From Methylotenera mobilis 13 (lineage in GTDB: Bacteria; Pseudomonadota; Gammaproteobacteria; Burkholderiales; Methylophilaceae), in the NCBI RefSeq assembly GCF_000384255.1, contig NZ_KB913035.1, positions 719,362-783,361 of the forward strand: a DNA stretch of 64,000 bases. The letters are read 5' to 3'. Below are positions 9,837 through 18,080 of this stretch, piece after piece (the first letter of the stretch is position 1; each line of letters starts with the position of its first letter). The notes beneath the pieces are model-generated. The model searched no databases. It saw only the letters and a list, made by a program, of their open reading frames with translations, and was not told where the DNA came from. The translations under genes and the position numbers were made by a program.

Positions 9837-10493
9837 ATGAGTTTGTTAGGGCAAATGAAACTTCAAGCACAACAGTCGCTTGAAGAAAAAAACAATCAAG
9901 TCAAACTAAGCGCTGATTCGCTCGCTTTGCGTAATGCAAAGCTTAAAGAGGTATTTGATTATTGGCGCGAGTTCTCTGAGCTCATTAGAGTCATTGAGCC
10001 GGATTTTTCGCACGTTATTTCATTACCAAGTATAGGTGATTTGTCTGGACTGAAAGTGTCCGAACCTTTTGCTGAATATCGATACAGGCTTCTGAGTAAT
10101 GAAACATTCTCTGATGATATTAGCCATGTTTCATTGTTTTATTTTTACAAAGCCCCTCAAGTTTTTAAGTTTGAGCGTGAATTAGGGATTGCACAGCGCA
10201 TTAAAGATGTATTGTGGCGCTATGGGATCGTGCATACCGCGGAAGACGTAAAAAATGAGCATGCACGTGTTGCGGCTGTGTCTTTTATTATCCCTTGGCA
10301 AGTAAAAGGCTCAATATTTGTCACGCCATTGCCTGATTCAAATGTATTACACTTTTCATTAAAGAATATTGCAAAACTAGGCGAGATGGAATTAGAGATG
10401 CCGTTTGATCAAGTCGATGCGACATTCTTAGATGAGCTTTCTAAGTTGCTGCTTGGGCAAGAAAACTCTTTCTGGAAGCTTGCTAAGTTTTAG
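9837..10493 (+). CDS. protein of unknown function
   Basis: 218 residues, soluble, with no signal peptide or membrane segment. The N-terminus (about 1-60) is helical and rich in Gln, Lys and Glu, with coiled-coil potential. The middle contains a run of aromatic and charged residues (Y-R-Y-R-L-L at about 81-86, S-L-F-Y-F-Y-K-A-P-Q-V-F-K-F-E at about 100-115). I do not recognise a domain. It lies 44 bases after leuA and 12 bases before the transporter gene, so it is probably cotranscribed with one or both. Base composition is like its neighbours. Confidence 0.7.
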   Translation: MSLLGQMKLQAQQSLEEKNNQVKLSADSLALRNAKLKEVFDYWREFSELIRVIEPDFSHVISLPSIGDLSGLKVSEPFAEYRYRLLSNETFSDDISHVSLFYFYKAPQVFKFERELGIAQRIKDVLWRYGIVHTAEDVKNEHARVAAVSFIIPWQVKGSIFVTPLPDSNVLHFSLKNIAKLGEMELEMPFDQVDATFLDELSKLLLGQENSFWKLAKF

Positions 10494-10505
10494 CAGTATG
10501 ACAAT

Positions 10506-11390
10506 ATGCACCTGAATATGAGTCGACAATCACTGTTGATTGTTTTAGCGTTGTTTTGTACCTATTTTATTTGGGGCTCAACATACTTAGCCATTCGCTT
10601 TGGGATAGAAAGTTTTCCACCATTTTTGATGGGTGGCGTTAGGTTTACTGTTGCAGGCATCGTTTTATTTGCTGTGATGCGTTATTTGGGGGCGGCAATG
10701 CCATCTAAACAAGAGTGGCTTGGTGCCGGCGTGGTTGGCTTGTTATTGCCTGCATTAGGTAACGGGACAGTGTGCTATGTACAACAAACGGTCTCTTCAA
10801 GTGTTGCTGCATTGTCTATAGCAACTGCACCTATTTGGATGGCAATCTTTTCTTCTATTTGGGGACATAAAATCACGCCTAAAGAGTGGTTAGGCATTGC
10901 TATCGGCTTAGTTGGTATTGTGTTGTTAAATTTAGGCGGTAGTTTTGATGGTGATTTGATGAGCGCTTTTCTGCTGATATTTGCAGCCGCGAGTTGGTCT
11001 TTTGGCTCTGTGTGGGGTAAGCATTTAGCGATGCCGGAAGGACTGATGGGGGCTGCTTGTCAAATGCTTACCGGGGGGCTAGTGTTGTTGATAGTAAGCG
11101 CTTACGCTGGGGAGTCTTGGCCTGCAGAGGTTTCAGCAAGGTCTTGGGGCGCTTTATTATTTTTAATCGTATTGGGCTCACTAATTGCATATAGCGCATA
11201 CCAGTACTTGCTAAAAACAGTGCGCCCGTTAGTAGCAAGCAGCAATACTTTTGTTAACCCTCTCGTGGCATTTGCTGTAGGGGTGTGGTTTGCTGCTGAG
11301 CATGTGACTATGACTGAAATGATTGCGCTCGGTGTGATTTTAGTGGGTGTTTTTTTAGTACTTTCTGTAACGAACAATAAAGATATTTAA
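10506..11390 (+). CDS. DMT-superfamily (EamA) transporter
   Basis: 294 residues with ten hydrophobic segments in two EamA repeats (about 10-140 and 150-290). The first begins with the family feature Y-F-I-W-G-S-T-Y-L-A-I-R-F-G and the second with A-A-S-W-S-F-G-S-V-W-G-K. Such proteins export amino acids or metabolites across the inner membrane; the YedA-like type is the closest pattern I recognise. Substrate unknown. An alternative ATG lies four codons in, at 10518; neither has a convincing ribosome site. One base separates its stop from the next start codon, so translational coupling with the phosphatase is likely. Confidence 0.85.
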   Translation: MHLNMSRQSLLIVLALFCTYFIWGSTYLAIRFGIESFPPFLMGGVRFTVAGIVLFAVMRYLGAAMPSKQEWLGAGVVGLLLPALGNGTVCYVQQTVSSSVAALSIATAPIWMAIFSSIWGHKITPKEWLGIAIGLVGIVLLNLGGSFDGDLMSAFLLIFAAASWSFGSVWGKHLAMPEGLMGAACQMLTGGLVLLIVSAYAGESWPAEVSARSWGALLFLIVLGSLIAYSAYQYLLKTVRPLVASSNTFVNPLVAFAVGVWFAAEHVTMTEMIALGVILVGVFLVLSVTNNKDI

Positions 11391-11391
11391 T

Positions 11392-12099
11392 ATGAAACAA
11401 GACGTAGATTTAAAGCAAAACCTAGATTCAAAGCAAAATCTGGCACTGTTTGACTTAGATAATACTTTGCTTGCTGGTGATAGTGATTATAACTGGGGTT
11501 TGTTTTTAATTAATGAAGGTCTGTTGGATGGTAAAACTCATCAGGCGCGTAATGATCAGTTTTACCAAGATTACAAGAACGGTAATTTAGATATTTATCA
11601 ATTCCTAGAGTTTCAGCTGAAACCGCTAAGTGAGCATCCTAAAACGTTTCTAGATGCTTTGCATTTGAAGTATATGGAAAAAGTCATCCGTCCTATGATG
11701 ACTCAAAAAGCACAAGAGTTGGTAGATGCACACAAAGCAGCGGGAGATTTATGTGTTGTGATTACAGCAACTAATAGTTTTGTTACCAAACCAATTGCGA
11801 CTGCGTATGGTATTGAGCATTTAATTGGCACAGACCCTGAAATGATTGACGGGCAATATACCGGAGGTGTGCAGGGTGTGCCAAGTTTTCAAGAGGGGAA
11901 AGTGACCCGCATTAACGATTGGCTAAAGGCGCGCGGTCAGCAATTAGGTGATTTTAGTAAGAGTTACTTTTACAGCGACTCACATAATGATTTGCCATTA
12001 ATGAAACTCGTGACCAACCCAGTAGCGGTTGATGCAGACCCTACGCTTACTGCTTATGCAATCTCACATGAGTGGCCACAAATTAGTTTGCGAACTTGA
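11392..12099 (+). CDS. HAD-IB family phosphatase (SerB-like)
   Basis: 235 residues of the HAD superfamily, subfamily IB. Motif I is F-D-L-D-N-T-L-L with nucleophile Asp21 and acid/base Asp23. Motif II is V-I-T-A-T-N. Motif IV is Y-S-D-S-H-N-D-L-P-L. Members dephosphorylate phosphoserine, histidinol phosphate or other small metabolites, and the substrate cannot be read from sequence. The N-terminus holds an odd near-repeat, D-L-K-Q-N-L-D then S-K-Q-N-L-A, before the domain. It starts one base after the transporter stop and has no separate ribosome site. Confidence 0.85.
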   Translation: MKQDVDLKQNLDSKQNLALFDLDNTLLAGDSDYNWGLFLINEGLLDGKTHQARNDQFYQDYKNGNLDIYQFLEFQLKPLSEHPKTFLDALHLKYMEKVIRPMMTQKAQELVDAHKAAGDLCVVITATNSFVTKPIATAYGIEHLIGTDPEMIDGQYTGGVQGVPSFQEGKVTRINDWLKARGQQLGDFSKSYFYSDSHNDLPLMKLVTNPVAVDADPTLTAYAISHEWPQISLRT

Positions 12100-12130
12100 A
12101 CGCGAGCTAAGATTTCAGTTTTTAGTATGA

Positions 12131-12165
12131 ACTTGATTAGTGTAAGTCATACTCACTAATCAAGT
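12131..12165. terminator. hairpin between convergent genes
   Basis: Perfect 12-bp arms ACTTGATTAGTG / CACTAATCAAGT around an 11-base loop, placed between the convergent HAD phosphatase and CcsA-like genes. There is no run of T on either side, so it may act as a bidirectional block or mRNA 3'-end stabiliser rather than a strong intrinsic terminator. Confidence 0.5.
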
Positions 12166-12175
12166 GATCAATATG

Positions 12176-12997
12176 CTAGTGGCCAAGAAGTATTTGTGAA
12201 ACAAATTTACTACCGATATAGGCTAGTACAAGTAATAAGAAACCAGCTAAAGTCCAGCGGATTGCTTTAAGTCCGCGCCAACCATATTGATATCTGCCAA
12301 ACAGCAGGCTTGCATAAATAAACCAGCTGGCTATCGAAAAAATAGTCTTATGGTTAAATTGCATTGGTTTGTGAAAAATCTCTTCAGAGAACCACATACC
12401 GCTTGCTAAAGTAATCGTGAGTAACACAAACCCAAAGCCAATCATTTTAAATAACAGGCTCTCCATCACCATTAGTGGTGGGAAATTTGGTAGTTTAATC
12501 AATGTGGTTTTATGGTGTAGGTTCCGCTCCGCAATGGCCATTAATAGAGCATGAAGTGCTGCGAAGGTGAATAAGCTATAGGCAATCATCGCCACCCAAA
12601 TGTGAGCGAGAAATAGGTGGTTGCCTGACTCCGGCAGAAAGTGAGTTTCTGTAAAAAAAGCAGGTAGCAGCGAGAAAATGGCGGCAGGAGGAAGCACAAA
12701 GGCCTGTAGGCTATAAAGTTGATGGTTGCGGTCTGTGACCCAATACACTAAAACTGTTAGCCATAGAATGGCTGAAATTGATTGATAGAATCCTAAGTTG
12801 AACCCTACTGAAAAAATACTTTGATGGAGTAGCCATCCGTGAATTAGCAAGCCTAAAGCAATCATCGCAGAGTGAAGTTTTAACGCATTCAGTCTCACGG
12901 AGGCGTTGTTTTCAGGTGTTTTAGCCTCTCGCCAAAAATCAATAGCAACGGCCATGTAAATGAAGGCAACGATGAAGTAAGGGATTAAATTCTGCAT
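12176..12997 (-). CDS. CcsA-like cytochrome c assembly-type membrane protein (YpjD family)
   Basis: 273 residues with eight hydrophobic segments, matching the inner-membrane YpjD/CcsA-like family. H-I-W-V-A-M-I-A-Y-S-L-F contains a candidate haem-binding histidine near residue 132. The family shares a fold with cytochrome c haem-delivery proteins, but the role of these short versions is not settled. It is divergent from ffh, a pairing common in proteobacteria. The ATG at 12997 is preferred; a TTG six codons upstream is possible but lacks a ribosome site. Confidence 0.8.
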   Translation of the reverse strand: MQNLIPYFIVAFIYMAVAIDFWREAKTPENNASVRLNALKLHSAMIALGLLIHGWLLHQSIFSVGFNLGFYQSISAILWLTVLVYWVTDRNHQLYSLQAFVLPPAAIFSLLPAFFTETHFLPESGNHLFLAHIWVAMIAYSLFTFAALHALLMAIAERNLHHKTTLIKLPNFPPLMVMESLLFKMIGFGFVLLTITLASGMWFSEEIFHKPMQFNHKTIFSIASWFIYASLLFGRYQYGWRGLKAIRWTLAGFLLLVLAYIGSKFVSQILLGH

Positions 12998-13213
12998 AGT
13001 GCAATTATGGCGCAATTAGGATGTAAATATAATAGCTGATTTTAATAAATATGGGGTTTGTGTTGTAGGGCTGAGTATTTAGTTATTATCTACTGTCAAT
13101 ATTCGGCTTTAGATTAGGTATTTTCGACTATCTTTGATTTGAAAATGTATTGATAGGATAGGCCTGTCGCTTGATGTAAAATTGAACCTTAGATTATTAG
13201 TAAGAGTATAAAT

Positions 13214-14578
13214 ATGCTAGAAAATTTGACTGGACGCCTGCAAGGTGTCATTAAAAATTTACGTGGGCAAGCACGCTTAACAGAAGAAAATATTGCAGAT
13301 GCGATGCGTGAAGTACGTATGGCCTTGCTAGAGGCAGACGTTGCTCTGCCTGTGGTGAAAGATTTTATTGCTGCAGTTAAGTTGCGGGCACAGGGTAAAG
13401 AAGTTCTACAAAGTTTAACACCAGGTCAGGCTGTGATTGAGGTTGTGAACGATGAACTGACGTCGCTGATGGGTAAAGCGAACGAAGGTCTGAATTTAGC
13501 TGCTGTAGCTCCTGCTATTATTTTAATGGCAGGTTTGCAGGGTTCAGGTAAAACCACCACCTCTGCAAAGCTTGCAAAATTATTAAAAGAACAAAAAAAG
13601 AAAGTATTGTTAGCGAGTGCTGACGTGTATCGGCCAGCTGCGATTGAGCAGTTAAAAACGTTGGCCAAGCAGTTGGAGGTTGAGTGTTTTGACAGTAACG
13701 CGAATCAAGCGCCACTTGATATTGCCACTGCGACTTTAGATTTTGCCAAACGTGGATATTACGATGTAGTGATTTTCGATACAGCAGGTCGCTTAGGTAT
13801 TGATGAAGCCATGATGGCCGAAATTAAAGCGTTGCATGCTTTCTTGAATCCGATTGAAACCTTGTTTGTGGTTGATGCCATGCAAGGGCAAGACGCCATT
13901 AATACGGCAAAAGCCTTTGGTGATACCTTACCCTTGACGGGCATTGTTTTAACGAAGCTAGATGGCGACTCACGCGGTGGTGCTGCATTGTCGGTGCGTC
14001 ATGTCACTGGTAAGCCTATTAAATATATTGGCGTCAGTGAAAAAGTGGATGGTCTTGAGCCATTTTATCCGGATCGTATGGCGTCGCGTATCCTTGGCAT
14101 GGGTGATGTGCTCGGCCTGATTGAGCAGGCGCATAAAAACGTAGATTTGGCTGAGGCGCAAAAACTAGCTGATAAGGTTAAGTCAGGTAAGAATTTTGAT
14201 TTAGATGACTTTAAAGCGCAAATGTCACAAATGCGAAAAATGGGCGGCATGGGCGTGCTGATGGATAAAATGCCATCGCAGATTGCGGGCATGGCTGCCA
14301 AAGTGAACCCAGATGATGCAGATAAGAGCATTCGACGAATTGAAGGCATTATTAATAGCATGACCCCGCTTGAGCGTCGTAAACCTGAAATTATTAAAGC
14401 AACACGTAAAAAGCGTATTGCAGACGGTTCTGGCGTGCAAGTACAAGAAGTGAACCGCTTATTGAAGCAGTTTGAAGAAACACAGAAAATGATGAAAATG
14501 TTTAGCAAGGGCGGCATGGCAAAAATGATGCGTAGCATGGGTGGCTTGATGGGCGGTAAACTTCCCGGAATGCGTTAA
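13214..14578 (+). CDS. ffh: signal recognition particle protein Ffh
   Basis: 454 residues. It binds 4.5S RNA and signal peptides of nascent membrane proteins and hands ribosomes to FtsY. The N domain (about 1-85) is followed by the GTPase G domain with G-L-Q-G-S-G-K-T-T-T (Walker A), D-T-A-G-R-L and T-K-L-D-G-D. The methionine-rich M domain occupies about 325-435 (M-G-G-M-G-V-L-M-D-K-M-P). The usual C-terminal G-G-K-L-P-G-M-R closes the chain. ATG start, divergent from the CcsA-like gene. Confidence 0.97.
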   Translation: MLENLTGRLQGVIKNLRGQARLTEENIADAMREVRMALLEADVALPVVKDFIAAVKLRAQGKEVLQSLTPGQAVIEVVNDELTSLMGKANEGLNLAAVAPAIILMAGLQGSGKTTTSAKLAKLLKEQKKKVLLASADVYRPAAIEQLKTLAKQLEVECFDSNANQAPLDIATATLDFAKRGYYDVVIFDTAGRLGIDEAMMAEIKALHAFLNPIETLFVVDAMQGQDAINTAKAFGDTLPLTGIVLTKLDGDSRGGAALSVRHVTGKPIKYIGVSEKVDGLEPFYPDRMASRILGMGDVLGLIEQAHKNVDLAEAQKLADKVKSGKNFDLDDFKAQMSQMRKMGGMGVLMDKMPSQIAGMAAKVNPDDADKSIRRIEGIINSMTPLERRKPEIIKATRKKRIADGSGVQVQEVNRLLKQFEETQKMMKMFSKGGMAKMMRSMGGLMGGKLPGMR

Positions 14579-14687
14579 TGTCTTAGATTGGATAAATTGG
14601 CGAATTTGCTAACTCTTGTTAAAACAGTCTCTTACGCAAAACCGTCAATCTTTTTACAAAATAATTAAGTTATTTGCAAATTTGTCA

Positions 14688-14716
14688 TTGACCATCCCTA
14701 TAGTTTCTAGCATAAT
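14688..14716 (+). promoter_or_regulatory. promoter of tRNA-Lys
   Basis: TTGACC, a 17-base spacer and CATAAT, located 41 bases before the mature tRNA 5' end. Spacing and sequence fit a strong sigma-70 promoter. Confidence 0.75.
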
Positions 14717-14757
14717 GGCGACCTTTCGTAAGTAGCACAATTAATTACGAAATGAAT

Positions 14758-14833
14758 GGGGTGTTAGCTCAGCTGGTAGAGCAGCGGACTTTTAATCCGT
14801 TTGTCGTGGGTTCGATCCCCGCACACCCTACCA
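14758..14833 (+). tRNA. tRNA-Lys (anticodon TTT)
   Basis: 76 bases with acceptor arms GGGGTGT / ACACCCT (first pair G-U), D-arm GCTC...GAGC, anticodon loop containing TTT in ACTTTTAAT, T-arm GTGGGTTCGATCCCCGC and encoded CCA. It has its own promoter and terminator. Confidence 0.97.
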
Positions 14834-14841
14834 AGATATAT

Positions 14842-14877
14842 AAGGCTTAATCAGAAATGATTAAGCCTTTTTCTTTT
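14842..14877 (+). terminator. terminator of tRNA-Lys
   Basis: Perfect stem AAGGCTTAATCA / TGATTAAGCCTT with a GAAA tetraloop, followed by TTTCTTTT. Confidence 0.95.
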
Positions 14878-14944
14878 GTATTGACGCTTCATTGAATATC
14901 ATTATCTAGTTCTTACAGCTTTTTAATTTGGTTGCTAAACATCA

Positions 14945-15892
14945 GTGAAACCTGACAATACGAAATCTGAATTGCACCCTCGTAACCCACATCGGGAGCG
15001 TTACGACTTCGATCTGCTTGTTCAGGCTAGCTCAGCATTGGCTCCTTATGTGAAATTGAACAAGTATGGTGATGCTTCTATCGATTTTTCTGATGCTAAG
15101 GCTGTTAAGGCGCTGAATCAAGCGTTGCTCAAACAGTTTTATCAGGTGCTTGTTTGGGATATCCCTGAGCAGTATCTTTGTCCGCCAATTCCTGGACGTG
15201 CAGATTATTTACATTACATCGCAGATTTGCTTGCAAGAGATCATGCTGGTGTTGTGCCGCAAGGGACATCAGTGCGTGTGCTGGACGTAGGTGTGGGCGC
15301 CAATATGATTTACCCGCTGTTAGGTACACGCGAGTACCGATGGCGGTTTGTAGGGGCGGATATTGATGCGAAGGCTTTGGATAACGCACAGCAAATTGTG
15401 AATGCGAATTCGCTCTCTAACGTGATTGATCTGCGATTGCAACTTTCAAAAGCATCAGTCTTTAAAGGTGTCATTAAGCAAGGTGAGAAGTTTGCACTAA
15501 CAATGTGCAATCCACCTTTTCATGGGTCTTTAGAAGAGGCGCAAGCTGGCACAGCGCGTAAGTGGCGTGGTTTAGATAAGCATTTTGCTAAACGCGTGTC
15601 AAATGAAAAGTCTCCAATGTTGAATTTTGGCGGGCAAAATGCCGAGCTCTATTGCGAGGGTGGTGAAGAGGCCTTTGTTGCTACCATGATAAGTGAAAGT
15701 AAGCTGTTCGCAGGACAATGTGTTTGGTTTACTACCTTGATTTCAAAAGCGGCGAATTTGCCGAGTGTTTATCGTGCACTTAACAGAGTGAATGCATTAG
15801 AGGTAATCACGATTGAAATGTCACAGGGCCAAAAGAGAAGTCGTATTGTTGCTTGGACATTTTTAAATGCCAGCCAACAACGGGCTTTCTAA
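14945..15892 (+). CDS. rlmF: 23S rRNA (adenine(1618)-N(6))-methyltransferase
   Basis: 315 residues; methylates N6 of A1618 in 23S rRNA using S-adenosylmethionine. It opens with the family pattern [13 protein letters not shown]. The cofactor-binding L-D-V-G-V-G-A-N is at 113-120, and the N6-adenine methylase motif N-P-P-F at 189-192. Length matches E. coli RlmF (YbiN). The start is GTG; no ATG fits without losing the conserved N-terminus. It is convergent with the GGDEF-EAL gene, with only two bases between stop codons. Confidence 0.92.
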   Translation: MKPDNTKSELHPRNPHRERYDFDLLVQASSALAPYVKLNKYGDASIDFSDAKAVKALNQALLKQFYQVLVWDIPEQYLCPPIPGRADYLHYIADLLARDHAGVVPQGTSVRVLDVGVGANMIYPLLGTREYRWRFVGADIDAKALDNAQQIVNANSLSNVIDLRLQLSKASVFKGVIKQGEKFALTMCNPPFHGSLEEAQAGTARKWRGLDKHFAKRVSNEKSPMLNFGGQNAELYCEGGEEAFVATMISESKLFAGQCVWFTTLISKAANLPSVYRALNRVNALEVITIEMSQGQKRSRIVAWTFLNASQQRAF

Positions 15893-15894
15893 TT

Positions 15895-17634
15895 TTATAT
15901 ATTACAGCTTGCTTGAAATAATTCAGGGTGATGGTTTTTCACAAAATTTGCAAAGTCATCTGGGGAGAGCGGTTTAGAGAAGAGGTACCCCTGAAACATA
16001 TCTGCGCCATACTGACAGCATAGGCGTGCTTGTTCTATTGTTTCAACGCCTTCAACAATCACATCGAGGTCTAGGCTTTTTGCTAGGGTGATAATCGCTT
16101 TTAATACGCGACAATCTGGTGGGCTATCGGGTACATTTTGTACAAATGAGCGATCAACTTTTAGGATTGATGCAGGTAGCCATTTTAGATAGGCCATTGA
16201 CGAATACCCTGTACCAAAATCGTCAATCGCGACGTTGACGCCGAACGTTTTGAGCTTGTTTAGAATAGTGGATGTTTTGTCAAAGTCTGACACTAAAACA
16301 CCTTCCGTCACTTCTATTGATAGACAGTTGCCAGTTAAGCCTGCGTTGTCTAAATCTGATTTAATTGAGGTCTGAAAGCTTTCGTCTTTTAGCGATTGCT
16401 CCCCTGCGTTAATCGCTAAACAGAAGTCTTGATCTACTATGTTATTTGACCGCCACGCGGCTAATTGCTGACATGCTGAACGTCTACTCGCTGAGTCTAT
16501 TTCAGATAAAAATCCTAGCTCCTCTACATCGTCTAGAAAGGCGATTGGTGCTAGGATGCCTCTTGTTGGGTGATTCCAGCGTAGAAGCATTTCAGCGCCA
16601 CAAATATTAAAATTTTTCGCATCAATCACTGGTTGGTAATATTGTAATAATTGACGCTGGAGTGTGCCTGACCGTAATTGCTGCTCGAGTGAGATTTTGT
16701 TCATCACGCGCTCTTGCAAGCCCTCAGTGAAAAAGTGGAAGCCATTTCTTCCAAGTTGTTTAACGTGATACATCGCTAGATCTGCATGTTTAAGCATGTC
16801 TTCAGCAGTTTGTGCGCATTTTGGATAGGTCGAAATGCCAATGCTGCAGGAAATAAAGTGTTGTGTATTTGAGAGCGTAATAGGATTATTTAGACTGTCC
16901 TTGATGCGCTGTGCAAGTATGCCTATTGATGTTTCAACTTCTACATCATGAACAAGTATTGCAAACTCATCACCGCCAAGCCTGCATACAATGTCGCCCT
17001 CACGGATGACGGTTTGTAATATATTGGCCACTTGTTGCAAGAGTTTATCTCCTACGTCATGACCCAGACTGTCATTGATGAGTTTGAAATTATCGATATC
17101 TAGAAAGAGTAGTCCGACTTTGCTTTCAGTACGCTGTGCTCGAAGGATTGCAGTGCGCAAAGACTCTTCAAAAGAGTATCTATTTGATAGACCTGTCATT
17201 GGGTCATTTTCAGCTAAGAACTTTAGTCTGGCATATGTTTCCATCAACTGTTGGTTCAGTGCATGACGCGCCTGAGCGTGTACTAAGGCTTTAGTTAAGT
17301 GCCGCTGTGATAGCTCTTGTTTCAGTAAAAAGTCTTGTGCGCCTGCAACAATGCAATCTCGTTCAATCATTTCATCATCAGCAATGCCCGTTAAAATAAC
17401 AACGGCAGCATGTTTGCTGGCATGATTGGTAAGTTTGCTCAATACATCAAGACATTCCATATCTGGCAACCGATAATCAAGTAGCACAACATCGAACGTA
17501 CTCTCTTCAAACAACTTTAACGCAGAAACAGCGGTGCTTGCATGCACAATATCTTTGATTAGTTTAGGACTTTGTAGCACGCGGACAACAGCCATCCGAT
17601 CTAGCTCATCATCGTCAACAAGTAGTAATCTCAT
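15895..17634 (-). CDS. response regulator with REC-GGDEF-EAL domains
   Basis: 579 residues. The receiver domain (about 1-120) has acidic D7-D9, phospho-acceptor Asp53 (L-L-D-Y-R-L-P-D) and Lys105. GGDEF (about 140-305) keeps G-G-D-E-F at 220-224 and an R-E-G-D inhibitory site just before it, so cyclase activity is plausible. The phosphodiesterase domain (about 315-570) keeps D-D-F-G-T-G-Y-S-S, but its signature reads E-M-L (348-350) rather than E-A-L. It probably makes or breaks c-di-GMP under control of the kinase encoded two genes upstream. It starts 2 bases after the Rcp1-like receiver gene, so all three genes form one operon. Confidence 0.9.
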   Translation of the reverse strand: MRLLLVDDDELDRMAVVRVLQSPKLIKDIVHASTAVSALKLFEESTFDVVLLDYRLPDMECLDVLSKLTNHASKHAAVVILTGIADDEMIERDCIVAGAQDFLLKQELSQRHLTKALVHAQARHALNQQLMETYARLKFLAENDPMTGLSNRYSFEESLRTAILRAQRTESKVGLLFLDIDNFKLINDSLGHDVGDKLLQQVANILQTVIREGDIVCRLGGDEFAILVHDVEVETSIGILAQRIKDSLNNPITLSNTQHFISCSIGISTYPKCAQTAEDMLKHADLAMYHVKQLGRNGFHFFTEGLQERVMNKISLEQQLRSGTLQRQLLQYYQPVIDAKNFNICGAEMLLRWNHPTRGILAPIAFLDDVEELGFLSEIDSASRRSACQQLAAWRSNNIVDQDFCLAINAGEQSLKDESFQTSIKSDLDNAGLTGNCLSIEVTEGVLVSDFDKTSTILNKLKTFGVNVAIDDFGTGYSSMAYLKWLPASILKVDRSFVQNVPDSPPDCRVLKAIITLAKSLDLDVIVEGVETIEQARLCCQYGADMFQGYLFSKPLSPDDFANFVKNHHPELFQASCNI

Positions 17635-17636
17635 GT

Positions 17637-18080
17637 TTACTCCTTAGTTACTGGCAGTTCTACTAATCTCCAGTAATGTTCAATCAAGCCAATCACTTCA
17701 AGAAAGTCTCTATCCATGTGCTGTTTGAGTACATAACCTGCAACGTGCTCACGATAGGCTGCCACTAGATCTTCATCAGATTTTGATGTGGTGAGGACAA
17801 ATACAACGGCATGCGTTAGCAGTGGGTCAGTGCGCAACACTTGCAGAAACTCTAAGCCTCCCATGCGCGGCATGTTTAGATCGAGCAAGATGATGTAGGG
17901 GGCAGGAATGACACCGGCGCGAAGCAAATCTAATGCCTCTTGACCATCTCTAGCTCGATGAACTGTATTAAGTAACCTAAGCTTTCGTAGCGCTCGCTCT
18001 AAGGCGATGGCATCAATATCATCATCGTCTACTACCAGTAGAGTGACTTCTTTATAGTTTTGCTTGAGCGTTGTTTGCAA
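17637..18080 (-). CDS. single-domain response regulator, Rcp1-like
   Basis: 147 residues, receiver domain only. The acidic pocket is V-V-D-D-D-D near residue 16, the phospho-acceptor is Asp67 in L-L-D-L-N-M-P, the switch Thr lies in V-L-T-T-S, and the conserved Lys in Y-V-L-K-Q. The loop after the phospho-site (M-P-R-M-G-G-L-E-F-L) and the H-Y-W-x-L-V end resemble Rcp1-type receivers that partner PAS or phytochrome kinases. The start overlaps the kinase gene by 29 bases, implying translational coupling. It may relay phosphate between the kinase and the c-di-GMP regulator downstream. Confidence 0.88.
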   Translation of the reverse strand: MQTTLKQNYKEVTLLVVDDDDIDAIALERALRKLRLLNTVHRARDGQEALDLLRAGVIPAPYIILLDLNMPRMGGLEFLQVLRTDPLLTHAVVFVLTTSKSDEDLVAAYREHVAGYVLKQHMDRDFLEVIGLIEHYWRLVELPVTKE

